Below are positions 16,354-23,944 of a stretch of 64,000 nt of DNA, in pieces. The stretch is taken from positions 83,318 to 147,317 of the forward strand of contig CANQFT010000003.1 in assembly GCA_947599925.1 (NCBI GenBank), given 5' to 3'. Below the pieces are notes generated by a model, which searched no databases, had not been told where the DNA came from, and was given only the letters and a program-made list of their open reading frames with translations. Every line of letters starts with the position of its first letter. Position 1 is the stretch's first letter. Origin of the DNA: an uncultured Oscillospiraceae bacterium (lineage in GTDB: Bacteria > Bacillota > Clostridia > Oscillospirales > Oscillospiraceae). The position numbers were made by a program, and so were the translations under genes.

Positions 16354-16382
16354 ATTATACGATACCGCCGCCAAAAAGTAAA
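16354..16382 (-). promoter_or_regulatory. promoter of the scaffold-like/GGGtGRT operon
   Basis: TTTACT (16377-16382) and a perfect TATAAT (16354-16359) on the minus strand, 17-bp spacer, 59 bp before the start codon. Confidence 0.8.
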
Positions 16383-16442
16383 GCGTTATTCTCAGGATTT
16401 TTCCTCCCAATTTTCCCAACTTTTTGTGCAACAAGCTGCCGC

Positions 16443-16479
16443 AAAAAACCGGCGCCGCCCCAGGCTGGGCAACGCCGGT
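16443..16479 (-). terminator. terminator of infC-rpmI-rplT
   Basis: On the minus strand ACCGGCG...CGCCGGT with an internal GCCC/GGGC extension is followed by TTTTT. It lies 10 bases after the rplT stop. Confidence 0.85.
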
Positions 16480-16488
16480 ATGTTTCGC

Positions 16489-16842
16489 TTACTTCTGGGC
16501 CTTGGCCAGCTCCACCAGCTGGGCGAAGGCGGCCTTGTCGTTGACGGCAAGCTCGGCCAGCATCTTGCGGTCGATGGTCACATTGGCCAGCTTCAAGCCG
16601 TGCATAAAGGTGGAGTAGTTCATGCCGCTGGCCTTGCACCCGGCGGAGATGCGGGTGATCCAAAGCTGACGGAAGTCGCGCTTTTTCAGCCGGCGGCCGG
16701 TGTAGGCGTACTGCAGGGACTTCATCACCTGCTCCTTGGCCATCTTGAAGTGCTTGCTCTTGGCGCCCCAGTAGCCCTTGGCCATCTTGAGCGTCTTATT
16801 CCTTCTCTTGCGCGTCATCATCGCGCCTTTCACTCTAGCCAT
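16489..16842 (-). CDS. rplT: 50S ribosomal protein L20
   Basis: This 117-residue basic protein has the L20 core [20 protein letters not shown] and [20 protein letters not shown]. It binds 23S rRNA early in 50S assembly, and in Firmicutes it represses its own operon by binding the infC leader. It is the last gene of infC-rpmI-rplT and is followed by a terminator. The length and N terminus ([16 protein letters not shown]) are standard. Confidence 0.98.
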   Translation of the reverse strand: MARVKGAMMTRKRRNKTLKMAKGYWGAKSKHFKMAKEQVMKSLQYAYTGRRLKKRDFRQLWITRISAGCKASGMNYSTFMHGLKLANVTIDRKMLAELAVNDKAAFAQLVELAKAQK

Positions 16843-16878
16843 TTTGAAAAGCCTCCTATATCTTGGTAAAGGGTCTGA

Positions 16879-17088
16879 TTATTTGTAGGGGATCATGCGC
16901 TTGATGGTAGCGGCGTTGGTGACGTCGGCATAGGCGCCGGCGCGGAGGCCTCTCTTGCGCTTGGTGGTCTTGCCGTGGCCGTTCAAGAGGTGGCTCTTGT
17001 AGGCGTGGGCGCGCTTGACCTTGCCGGTCTTGGTGAGCTTGAAGCGCTTCTTGGAAGCGGAGTGGGTCTTCAGCTTGATCTTAGCCAT
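16879..17088 (-). CDS. rpmI: 50S ribosomal protein L35
   Basis: This 69-residue very basic protein begins [20 protein letters not shown] and contains [17 protein letters not shown], both diagnostic of L35. It is slightly longer than the usual 64-66 residues. Its start codon overlaps the last 8 bases of infC, so the two are probably translationally coupled. Confidence 0.97.
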   Translation of the reverse strand: MAKIKLKTHSASKKRFKLTKTGKVKRAHAYKSHLLNGHGKTTKRKRGLRAGAYADVTNAATIKRMIPYK

Positions 17089-17671
17089 TTTCGCGTTCTC
17101 CTTCGTTTTTGGTTTCTTCGGCCTTGGGCTCGGACCGTTTGGCCTTTTTGCCGTCCTCTTTGGCCTTGGGTGCCAGGAAGATGCTCATGTGCCTTCCGTC
17201 CAGCTTGGGGTCCTTTTCCATATTGGCGGTCTCGGCGCAGGCGTCGGCGAACTTCACCAGCAGGTCCCGGCCGATCTCGGTGTGGGCCATCTCCCTGCCC
17301 CGGAAGCGGACCGTGACCTTGACCCGGTTGCCTTCGCCCAGGAATTTCTGGGCGTTGCGCAGCTTGACGTTGAAGTCGCCCACGTCGATACCGGGAGACA
17401 TCCGGATCTCCTTGATCTCCACAACGTGCTGGTTCTTGCGGGCTTCCTTGTCCCGCTTGGCCTGCTCAAAGCGGTACTTGCCGTAGTCCATGAGCTTGCA
17501 CACCGGGGGCACGGCGTTGGGGGAGATCTTCACCAGGTCCAGCTCCGCCTCCTCAGCCTTGACCAAGGCTTCCTGGGCGGACATGATGCCCAGCTGCTCG
17601 CCGGTCTCGCCCACCAGGCGGACCTCCTTGTCCCGGATCTCCTCGTTGATTTGATGGACCGTGTTAGCGAT
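17081..17671 (-). CDS. infC: translation initiation factor IF-3 with an AUC start codon
   Basis: This 196-residue protein contains [20 protein letters not shown] and the [20 protein letters not shown] segment, followed by the C-terminal domain with [15 protein letters not shown]-3 binds the 30S subunit and proofreads start codons. The best start is ATC at 17671: GGAGGTG lies 7 bases upstream and IF-3 homology begins immediately after. No ATG, GTG or TTG fits there, and an in-frame ATG 23 codons upstream would translate the leader hairpin. Rare AUU/AUC starts are typical of infC and let IF-3 control its own synthesis. A Lys/Glu-rich tail (residues about 170-196) is unusual but common in clostridia. 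Confidence 0.95.
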   Translation of the reverse strand: MANTVHQINEEIRDKEVRLVGETGEQLGIMSAQEALVKAEEAELDLVKISPNAVPPVCKLMDYGKYRFEQAKRDKEARKNQHVVEIKEIRMSPGIDVGDFNVKLRNAQKFLGEGNRVKVTVRFRGREMAHTEIGRDLLVKFADACAETANMEKDPKLDGRHMSIFLAPKAKEDGKKAKRSEPKAEETKNEGERENG

Positions 17672-17691
17672 GGAAAAACACCTCCAAACAT

Positions 17692-17720
17692 AAAAAGACG
17701 GATACCTGAAACGGTACCCG
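17692..17720 (-). terminator. attenuator hairpin in the infC leader
   Basis: In the minus-strand RNA CGGGUACC (17713-17720) pairs with GGUAUCCG (17699-17706) around a GUUUCA loop, followed by UCUUUUU. It lies 21 bases before the infC start and 110 after the transcription start, so it terminates inside the leader. An upstream self-complementary GGGTACCC (17800-17807) could pair with its 5' arm as an antiterminator. L20 control of infC leaders is known in Bacillus. Confidence 0.75.
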
Positions 17721-17799
17721 AACTCCACGCCAAATCCCACCGCGCCACGCGGCGGGACCGTCCATGTTGACCCTTTGGCCGGAGCCTGGGGTGAGGAGG

Positions 17800-17807
17800 G
17801 GGTACCC
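17800..17807 (-). other. candidate antiterminator element in the infC leader
   Basis: The palindrome GGGTACCC in the leader is fully complementary to the 5' arm of the attenuator (17713-17720), and also to GTACC at 17821-17825. The two pairings exclude each other. Confidence 0.45.
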
Positions 17808-17830
17808 TTCCTACTTCCTTGTACCGGAGC

Positions 17831-17859
17831 ATTATATCAGCCAAACCCCGCCTTGTCAA
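17831..17859 (-). promoter_or_regulatory. consensus promoter of infC-rpmI-rplT
   Basis: Perfect TTGACA (17854-17859) and perfect TATAAT (17831-17836) with a 17-bp spacer on the minus strand. Transcription should begin near 17824, giving a leader of about 150 bases. Confidence 0.9.
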
Positions 17860-17892
17860 CACAAATTTTCCATCTCCGGGCCAACCCGCTCC

Positions 17893-17929
17893 AAAAAGGC
17901 CCCGGCAGGGTCTCCCCCGCCGGGGCCTT
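17893..17929 (-). terminator. terminator of the TIGR04255-type gene
   Basis: On the minus strand AAGGCCCCGGC and GCCGGGGCCTT pair and are followed by TTTTT. It lies 10 bases after the stop codon. Confidence 0.88.
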
Positions 17930-17938
17930 GCCCGCTTT

Positions 17939-18730
17939 TCAGTCGTCGATAGGCTCGGGGCCCATGGCGGTGTGGAGCTCGGAGGTGATGGCCCCGCGGA
18001 AAATGCGGTCGGCATAGCCGTGCAGGGTCTGCAGGGTCTCCGGCAGGTCCGGCGTCTTCACGTTGCCGGTGACAGACAGGTCGTTGTCCAGGATGAATTT
18101 CACCTCCGGGTCCCGCTTCCCGTCGCCCAAGAGCCCCAGCCCGGCGTGGATCTTGGCCCGGCAGCCGTTCTCCAGCGCCATCTCCACATCCACCGCGCAC
18201 TTGCTCAGCGTCCCCTCCGCCACGTCCGGCTCGGCCATCACCCCCAACCAGGCGGGCTGGATGAGGTCGGACCACGGGGTCTCCTCCAGGTGCAGCCGCT
18301 TCCGGGACACGGCGTTGACATACCGCAGGCCGATGCGCTCGAAAAAGGCGGGGTGGTAGATGGGGATAAACTCCGCCAGCGCCTTGTCCAGCCGCCGGGC
18401 AAACTCCTCCCACTGGGTGTACCCCACCGTGGACAGGGCGATGAAGCCGGAGGTGAGATTCACCTTCCAGCGGTTGTCCTCGGAGAGAAACACATAGTTG
18501 TTGATGGGCTTTTGCGCCTCCACGGTGGGGTTGGGCGTGTTGGCGTTCACCACGCGGGGCGCGGGCCTGTCGTGCTGCAGTTGATACCTGGGGTAATCGC
18601 CCCGTATCCGCTCCTGAAAGTCCGCGGGCTCCTGGGCGCCAATGGACAAAATGGCCGGAAAGCGAAGCTGGCAGATGGTCTCGATGACGGTGGGCGCCAT
18701 ATAGCGGTAGCGGTCGGCGGATGCGAACAC
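17939..18730 (-). CDS. TIGR04255-type protein, function unknown
   Basis: This 263-residue soluble protein has an N-terminal pattern, PTVIETICQLRFPAILSI, typical of the sporadically distributed TIGR04255 family. FIPIYHPAFFERIGLRYVNA and TLSKCAVDVEMALENGC follow. Members are scattered across bacteria and have no established function. The GTG at 18730 was preferred because AAGGGG precedes it at 8 bases and the family extends a little upstream of MAPTVIE. It is a single-gene unit with its own promoter and terminator, between the infC operon and the divergent rubrerythrin gene. Confidence 0.8.
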   Translation of the reverse strand: MFASADRYRYMAPTVIETICQLRFPAILSIGAQEPADFQERIRGDYPRYQLQHDRPAPRVVNANTPNPTVEAQKPINNYVFLSEDNRWKVNLTSGFIALSTVGYTQWEEFARRLDKALAEFIPIYHPAFFERIGLRYVNAVSRKRLHLEETPWSDLIQPAWLGVMAEPDVAEGTLSKCAVDVEMALENGCRAKIHAGLGLLGDGKRDPEVKFILDNDLSVTGNVKTPDLPETLQTLHGYADRIFRGAITSELHTAMGPEPIDD

Positions 18731-18767
18731 GGCAAAGACCCCTTTCCCAACAAAACTCTTTACCGCT

Positions 18768-18796
18768 ATTCTACCCCATGCGCCCGGAAAAGTCAA
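18768..18796 (-). promoter_or_regulatory. promoter of the TIGR04255-type gene
   Basis: TTGACT (18791-18796) and TAGAAT (18768-18773) with 17-bp spacing on the minus strand. Confidence 0.78.
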
Positions 18797-18822
18797 TTCG
18801 CCCCACTTTTGAAAAGTTCCCC

Positions 18823-18851
18823 TTGACAGCAGGGAAAAAATACCGTATCAT
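18823..18851 (+). promoter_or_regulatory. promoter of the reverse rubrerythrin gene
   Basis: Perfect TTGACA (18823-18828) and TATCAT (18846-18851), 17-bp spacer. A 7-1-7 palindrome lies just downstream. Confidence 0.82.
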
Positions 18852-18878
18852 AAAACAACAATCAGGAATGGTTCCTAT

Positions 18879-18893
18879 TAAGAATCATTCTTA
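18879..18893 (+). promoter_or_regulatory. PerR/Fur-like operator
   Basis: TAAGAAT-C-ATTCTTA is a perfect 7-1-7 palindrome, the geometry of PerR and Fur boxes, and matches the PerR consensus TTATAATNATTATAA at 5 of 7 positions per half. It sits about 20 bp after the expected transcription start, between promoter and rubrerythrin, where a bound repressor would block elongation. Confidence 0.65.
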
Positions 18894-18923
18894 CATCTTA
18901 TCTGATACAGGAGGTACATTATT

Positions 18924-19466
18924 ATGGCCAAGTATGTCTGCAGTGTCTGTGGCTACGTCTACGAAGGGGACGAGCCTCCCGCGTCCTGCCCCGTCTGTAA
19001 GGCTCCCGCCGAGAAGTTCGTCAAGCAGGGCGGCGACGTGACCTGGGCCGCCGAGCACGTGGTCGGCGTGGCCCAGGGCGCGCCGGAGGACATTCTGGAA
19101 GGTCTGCGCATGAACTTCCAGGGCGAGTGCACCGAGGTGGGTATGTATCTGGCCATGGCCCGTGTGGCCCACCGGGAGGGCTACCCCGAGATCGGCCTCT
19201 ACTGGGAAAAGGCCGCTTTCGAGGAGGCCGAGCACGCCGCCAAGTTCGCCGAGCTGCTGGGCGAGGTGGTGACCGACTCCACCAAGAAGAACCTGGAGAT
19301 GCGCGTGGAGGCCGAGCACGGCGCCACCCAGGGCAAGACCGACCTGGCCAAGCGGGCCAAGGAGCTGAACCTGGACGCCATCCACGACACCGTCCACGAG
19401 ATGGCCCGCGACGAGGCCCGGCACGGCAAGGCCCTCAAGGGTCTGCTGGACCGCTACTTCGGCTAA
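18924..19466 (+). CDS. reverse rubrerythrin (peroxide-reducing diiron protein)
   Basis: In this 180-residue protein the rubredoxin domain comes first (Cys6, Cys9, Cys22, Cys25: [21 protein letters not shown]) and the ferritin-like diiron domain follows. This is the domain order that defines reverse rubrerythrin. The iron ligands are the Glu/His residues of [29 protein letters not shown] and ARDEARHGK. In clostridia these proteins reduce hydrogen peroxide and oxygen and are induced by PerR. The upstream palindrome agrees. A Bfd-type ferredoxin gene follows 24 bases later. Confidence 0.95.
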   Translation: MAKYVCSVCGYVYEGDEPPASCPVCKAPAEKFVKQGGDVTWAAEHVVGVAQGAPEDILEGLRMNFQGECTEVGMYLAMARVAHREGYPEIGLYWEKAAFEEAEHAAKFAELLGEVVTDSTKKNLEMRVEAEHGATQGKTDLAKRAKELNLDAIHDTVHEMARDEARHGKALKGLLDRYFG

Positions 19467-19490
19467 AAAATTTTTGGGAGGTACAGCAAA

Positions 19491-19667
19491 ATGGATCTCA
19501 ACGAAACCGTGTGCTTTTGCGGCGGCGTCACCGTGGGTGACATCAAGGCGGCCGTAGAGGCGGGCAACACCACCCTGGAGGCCGTCAAGGCCGCCACCGG
19601 CGCCTCCACCCACTGCGGCGGCTGCGAGGACAAGGTGGCCGAGCTGGTCCGGCAGTTCGTCGGCTGA
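19491..19667 (+). CDS. Bfd-type (2Fe-2S) ferredoxin-like protein
   Basis: This 58-residue protein has the Bfd cluster arrangement: Cys8 and Cys10 (VCFCGGVTVGDI) and Cys42 and Cys45 (THCGGCEDKV). It binds a [2Fe-2S] cluster in known family members, which act as electron donors. It follows the rubrerythrin gene behind GGGAGG and ends before a strong terminator. It is probably cotranscribed and could feed electrons to the rubrerythrin, which is an inference. Confidence 0.88.
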   Translation: MDLNETVCFCGGVTVGDIKAAVEAGNTTLEAVKAATGASTHCGGCEDKVAELVRQFVG

Positions 19668-19685
19668 CCAGCGCGCCCCAAAACC

Positions 19686-19719
19686 AAAACCCCTGAAACC
19701 TTGTGGTTTCAGGGGTTTT
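19686..19719. terminator. bidirectional intrinsic terminator
   Basis: AAAACCCCTGAAACC and GGTTTCAGGGGTTTT form a 15-bp stem with a TTGT loop and T/A flanks on both sides. It serves the rubrerythrin unit and the converging WYL regulator unit. Confidence 0.93.
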
Positions 19720-19723
19720 TGGT

Positions 19724-20689
19724 TTACTCCAGCAGGCTTTTCAAATATGCCCTGTACTCCTCCGCGGCCCACGCCGGCTCCAGCAGCCGGGCGCCGGGTC
19801 CCAGCCCCGCCAGCCAGCCCCAGAACTGCCGGGAGACCACCACGTCCAGGGTGACGGTGAATCCCTCTCCGTCCGGGACCAGCATCGCGTCCCTGCCAAA
19901 GCGGTCCAGGATAATTCCCGCCATGGTCTCCGGGCACCGCAGCCGCACCTTGGCCGGCCGGCCGGAGAACATGGAGAAATACTGGGCGGCGTAGGCCGCC
20001 GAGTCAAAGTTCTGGGGCGTCTGGGCCCGCCGCTGGGTCACCTCCACCCCCGCCATCTTGTCCACGCGGTAGTGCCGGGTCTCGGTCTCGCCGGGCACCT
20101 GCCCCACCAGGTAGTAGTTGGCGTTGTCCCAAATCAGGCAGTAGGGCGCCACCAGATAGGTTTTCCCCTCGTGGCGAAAGACCTTCTCCTTGCGGCTGTT
20201 GTAGTCAAAGTACCGAAAGGCCACCATCACGCCGCCGGAGATGGCGGTGTGGATGGCGTCCACGGAGTAATACACGCTCTCGTTCATGCTCTTCACCCGG
20301 TCCCCCACAAAGACCTGCCGCCGCAGGGCCTTGGCCTGGTGACGGGAGGTGAGCCCGCCCAGCTTGCCGATGAGGGCGTCGGACTTCTTCCCCGTGATGA
20401 ACCGGCTGGCCTGCACCGCGTCCACCAGCAGCTTCAGCTCCGCCAGCTCAAACTCCCGCTGGCCCAGGTACACCCCGCCCTTTGGTCCCCGCACCCGCTG
20501 GATGTCCAAGCCCCAGTCGGCCAGGGTCTCCAGGTCGGCGTAGACGCTCTTGCGCTCGGCGGAGATGCCCCGCCGGGCCAGATGGTCCAGGATCTCGGCG
20601 GTGGAGGCCACATGGTCCTCGTCGGTCTCCCGCCACAGGTAGTCCAACAGCGCCAGCACCTTGCCCTTTTGATTGCTCTGTCTGGCCAC
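19724..20689 (-). CDS. WYL-domain transcriptional regulator (YafY type)
   Basis: This 321-residue protein has an N-terminal winged helix-turn-helix (TAEILDHLARRGISAERKSV, residues 30-50), then a WYL domain near 150-225 (VAFRYFDYN, YLVAPYCLIWDNANYYLVG). The C-terminal WCX-like extension runs to the end. WYL regulators bind DNA and sense nucleic acid or nucleotide ligands. GTG at 20689 follows GGAGAGAGGAGGG. It is the last gene of the pyrB-to-WYL run, 21 bases after the phosphodiester glycosidase gene. Its target genes are unknown. Confidence 0.9.
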   Translation of the reverse strand: MARQSNQKGKVLALLDYLWRETDEDHVASTAEILDHLARRGISAERKSVYADLETLADWGLDIQRVRGPKGGVYLGQREFELAELKLLVDAVQASRFITGKKSDALIGKLGGLTSRHQAKALRRQVFVGDRVKSMNESVYYSVDAIHTAISGGVMVAFRYFDYNSRKEKVFRHEGKTYLVAPYCLIWDNANYYLVGQVPGETETRHYRVDKMAGVEVTQRRAQTPQNFDSAAYAAQYFSMFSGRPAKVRLRCPETMAGIILDRFGRDAMLVPDGEGFTVTLDVVVSRQFWGWLAGLGPGARLLEPAWAAEEYRAYLKSLLE

Positions 20690-20710
20690 GGTGGGCCCTC
20701 CTCTCTCCCC

Positions 20711-23700
20711 TCACCACATGGTGGCCAGCAGTTTGGCCACCTCGCCGCGGGTGATGTGGTCCACGGGCCGGACCTTGCCCTCGTACCCGCTGACAACGCC
20801 CTGCCCCGCCAGGGTGTAGACATAGTCCCTCGCCCAGTCGGGGATGTCGCCGTCATCGGCAAAGACCTGGCTCTGGGCCGCGTAGCCCCGCGCCTGGACC
20901 CGCCCCAGCATGGTCATGGCCTGACAGCGGGTGAGAGGCTCGTTGGGCCAGGCGTACAGCCCGTCGGCCTCCACGCTGCCCGCCAGCACGCCGATCTGGT
21001 AGAGATAGCCCACCGCTTGCCGCGCCCAGTCGGGGATGTCCCCGGCGTCGGCAAAGGGCAGCCCTGCCCCGGCCAGGGCGTCCGCCTCCGGCCTCAGCCA
21101 GCGGCACAGCATGGTGGCGAACTCCCCTCTTGTGATGTTGGTGTCCGGGTCAAAGACCGGCCCCTCCCCCTCCTTGGACCGTCCGTTGGTGACGCCCTGG
21201 TCGTAGAGGTAGACCGCGTAGTCCCTGGCCCAGTGCCCGGCCACGTCTCCAAAGGGCAGTTCCCTGCCCTCTGCCGGGGCCAACTCCGCGCTCTGCCGGA
21301 CCAGATTGCCCGAGGCGTCCCGCACCGTCAGACTGACCCGGTGGAGCAGTCCGTCCTGGGGCAGTTGGGCGGTCAGGACGTCGCCCTCCAGGGAGAACTC
21401 CACGCCCCAGCCGTCCACGGTCAGCTCCACGCGTCCGGGGTCAAAGACCTTGTCCACATTGTCCCGCAGTGTGGCGGACACCCTGCCCTGGTCCACCGTC
21501 AGCCGCGCCGTGGGCGGCGTGGCGTCGGCGATGGGGCCGTTGGCGGAGATCAAGTGGTCCAGATATACCGTCCCCGTGGCCCCTTCGCCCGGCGTAAAGG
21601 TGAGGCCGGAGAGCTCCACGGTGTTCTCCGGGATGGGGACCATGACCTGTTCCCAACCCGCCGCGGGCCGCAGAGCCAGGAGCACGGCGGTCTGGCTGCC
21701 GTCCTCCAGCGTCAGCTCGGCGGTGATGGTGAGGGCGCCGCCGTCGCCGTAGATCCAGCAGCCGAGCCAGGTCTCGCCCAGGTCGATGGGCAGATGACAG
21801 CTCACGCTGGCGCTCTTGTCCGTGGGGTGATCCACCCGCAAACTCTGTCTGCCGTAGCGCACCTGGACCCGCTCCGGCGCGCAGGTCACGTCCTCGCCCC
21901 CAAAGCCGGACAGGTCTCCCTCCAGCGCGTCCACCTCCTTGACGTGGCCGCCCACGGCGATGGGGATGGACACGCTCCGCTCTCCGGCGGTGACAGTCAG
22001 CTGTCCCGACCCGGCCCGGTTCCCGGCGGTGACGTTGCCGTAGGGGTCCACCGTGCCCAGCTCGGCGGGCACGGACCAGGCAAAACAGCTGTCGTCGGCG
22101 AGCAGGGGCAGTTTATACCACGTGGCCGAGGCGTTGAGCCCCACCTCCTGCCCCGGATCCAGATTCAGCGCCGTCACCTTGCTCCCTGTGGCGTCGGTGA
22201 TGGAGATGTCGTCCGGGGTGGCCACCACCGTCATCCTGGCCGTGCCCGCGGCGCCGCCGGAGGCTGTGGCGGTGACGGTGGCGATTCCCTTCTCCCCACC
22301 GGCCACGAACACGTTCCCCTCCATATAGCCGGGGCCGGAGACGGTGTAGCTCAGACCGTTGAGGGGCTCGTCCCCCATGGGGTAGTAGCCGGTGTCCACC
22401 CCCAGCCCGGTCAGACTTTGCCGGGCGCCGGAGAGCATCAGCGCGCTCTGGGGCTGGAGATAGACGCTGCCCAGCACCCCTGTGGGCTCCTCTTGGGAGA
22501 CGAAAAACAGCGCGTCGCTCACCGCCCGCTGGCTGCCCTCGGAGGGCTTGTTCACCACGGAGAAAGAGGCGTCCAGCGCCCCCGTCGTCCCAAAGGTGGT
22601 GGAGCCGCCGCCGTCAAAGAGCACCGCGTCCACACAGCCCAGCTCCTGGAGCCGCTTGGCCACCTGTTGGACGCTGGCCCCCACGCTGTGACCGGCCCGG
22701 CGGCCGTCGATGGTGTAGAGGATGACGGTGCCGTCGGCCTTCACGCCCAGGGCGGTGCGGGGGTCGGCGCTCTGCCCCAGCCCCTCCGGCACCTGGCCGT
22801 CCTGCAAGATCATGGCATAGGCGCCCAGGGCGGTGTAGGCCCGCTCCCAGCGGGGGTCCGGCGAAGTCGCCTCCACCCTCACCCTCTCGCCGGGGACCAT
22901 GGCCTGGGCCTCCTCCACCAGAAAGCTGTCCCCGCCGCCGGCGATGGACAGCACCAGCCGCCCCTGGGGGATGCTCACCGCGCCGCTCTGCCTGGCGACG
23001 GACTCCACCACGCAGTCCAGCCCGCCGCCGATCCGCAACGCCGCCTCCGCCGTCTCCAGCGCCGCCGCGCCCCGCGCCAGCTCCGCTTTCCAGAGTTCCA
23101 TCTCCCGCTCCCAGGCGGTCAACTCCTCCGCGTACCGGGCCCGCTCCGCCTCCCAGGCGTTCAGGGCCTCCAACTGCTCCGGCGTGACCTCCGGCGCCTC
23201 TCCGTCGGGCCCGGGCTGTCCCTCCAGCGCGGCCCAGATGGCGTCCGGGTCCAGCCCCTCCGGAAGCACGGGCTCCGTCGGCGCGGGGCCGGGCTTCTGG
23301 GGCTCGGCGTAGTCGGCGGGCACATTCACCGGCCGAAGCACCACGTTGACGCCGTCGCCGCCGGCCTTGGTGGAGGCGCCGAAGTCCCCGCTATACAAAA
23401 AGTACCCGTCCTTGGCGGTGCGGCTTTTGTTGTAGCCGCCGGAGATGGACAGCGTGTAGCCGTGAAAGGCGGCGGTGAGGGACACATCCGGCTTCCCCAC
23501 AAAGCACGCCCCGTCCTGGTCAAAGCCCACGGCGTAGTGGTAGGAGGAGCTGGTCCGCAGCGCGCCGTAGCTCACCACCATGCCCAGGGGCACGCCGGAG
23601 GCCATGACAAAATAATCCCCGTTGGCCCCGGCCAGCACCCGGTATCCAAGCTCCTCCAGGCCCTTGGCCATGGAGGTCAGGGTGGCGGTGGCGGGGACGC

Positions 23701-23935
23701 TGGTGCCGTAGCACACCAGAGGCTGGGTCCCCTGGCCGGGGGTGTAGACCGCGTACTGCTCCCGGCGGTAGTCCTGCTTGCTGTCCCCCCATAGGACCTG
23801 GGACGAGACGCTGAGACCGGGGCCCAGCACGGTGTCCGTCTGATAGAGCTCCCACCCCAGCGCTTGCGAGGCCAGGGCGGCCGGGGCCGACATCAGCGTT
23901 ATGATCAGCAAAAGGGCGATGGCGCGGCGTGTCAT
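20711..23935 (-). CDS. SLH-anchored phosphodiester glycosidase (NAGPA-domain) protein
   Basis: This 1,074-residue exported protein has a signal peptide (MTRRAIALLLIITLMSAPAA). An NAGPA/phosphodiester glycosidase domain covers about residues 40-490 (GANGDYFVMASGVPLGMVVS; VDAVLFDGGGSTTF near 440). An Ig-like and beta-sandwich stalk follows at about 500-890, then three SLH domains (LPFGDVAGHWARDYAVYLYD onward). NAGPA enzymes remove phosphodiester-linked sugars; a bacterial target might be wall polymers or capsule. The enzyme domain is split by a Glu/Ala/Trp-rich helical insertion (residues about 240-300). hemW lies 9 bases upstream and the WYL gene 21 downstream. Confidence 0.92.
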   Translation of the reverse strand: MTRRAIALLLIITLMSAPAALASQALGWELYQTDTVLGPGLSVSSQVLWGDSKQDYRREQYAVYTPGQGTQPLVCYGTSVPATATLTSMAKGLEELGYRVLAGANGDYFVMASGVPLGMVVSYGALRTSSSYHYAVGFDQDGACFVGKPDVSLTAAFHGYTLSISGGYNKSRTAKDGYFLYSGDFGASTKAGGDGVNVVLRPVNVPADYAEPQKPGPAPTEPVLPEGLDPDAIWAALEGQPGPDGEAPEVTPEQLEALNAWEAERARYAEELTAWEREMELWKAELARGAAALETAEAALRIGGGLDCVVESVARQSGAVSIPQGRLVLSIAGGGDSFLVEEAQAMVPGERVRVEATSPDPRWERAYTALGAYAMILQDGQVPEGLGQSADPRTALGVKADGTVILYTIDGRRAGHSVGASVQQVAKRLQELGCVDAVLFDGGGSTTFGTTGALDASFSVVNKPSEGSQRAVSDALFFVSQEEPTGVLGSVYLQPQSALMLSGARQSLTGLGVDTGYYPMGDEPLNGLSYTVSGPGYMEGNVFVAGGEKGIATVTATASGGAAGTARMTVVATPDDISITDATGSKVTALNLDPGQEVGLNASATWYKLPLLADDSCFAWSVPAELGTVDPYGNVTAGNRAGSGQLTVTAGERSVSIPIAVGGHVKEVDALEGDLSGFGGEDVTCAPERVQVRYGRQSLRVDHPTDKSASVSCHLPIDLGETWLGCWIYGDGGALTITAELTLEDGSQTAVLLALRPAAGWEQVMVPIPENTVELSGLTFTPGEGATGTVYLDHLISANGPIADATPPTARLTVDQGRVSATLRDNVDKVFDPGRVELTVDGWGVEFSLEGDVLTAQLPQDGLLHRVSLTVRDASGNLVRQSAELAPAEGRELPFGDVAGHWARDYAVYLYDQGVTNGRSKEGEGPVFDPDTNITRGEFATMLCRWLRPEADALAGAGLPFADAGDIPDWARQAVGYLYQIGVLAGSVEADGLYAWPNEPLTRCQAMTMLGRVQARGYAAQSQVFADDGDIPDWARDYVYTLAGQGVVSGYEGKVRPVDHITRGEVAKLLATMW

Positions 23936-23944
23936 AATTTCCTC

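Noticed and set aside
19703..23794. A 1,363-codon plus-strand frame opposite the WYL and phosphodiester glycosidase genes
   Set aside because: It crosses the terminator hairpin at 19686-19719 and spans two clear minus-strand genes, so it is an antisense shadow.
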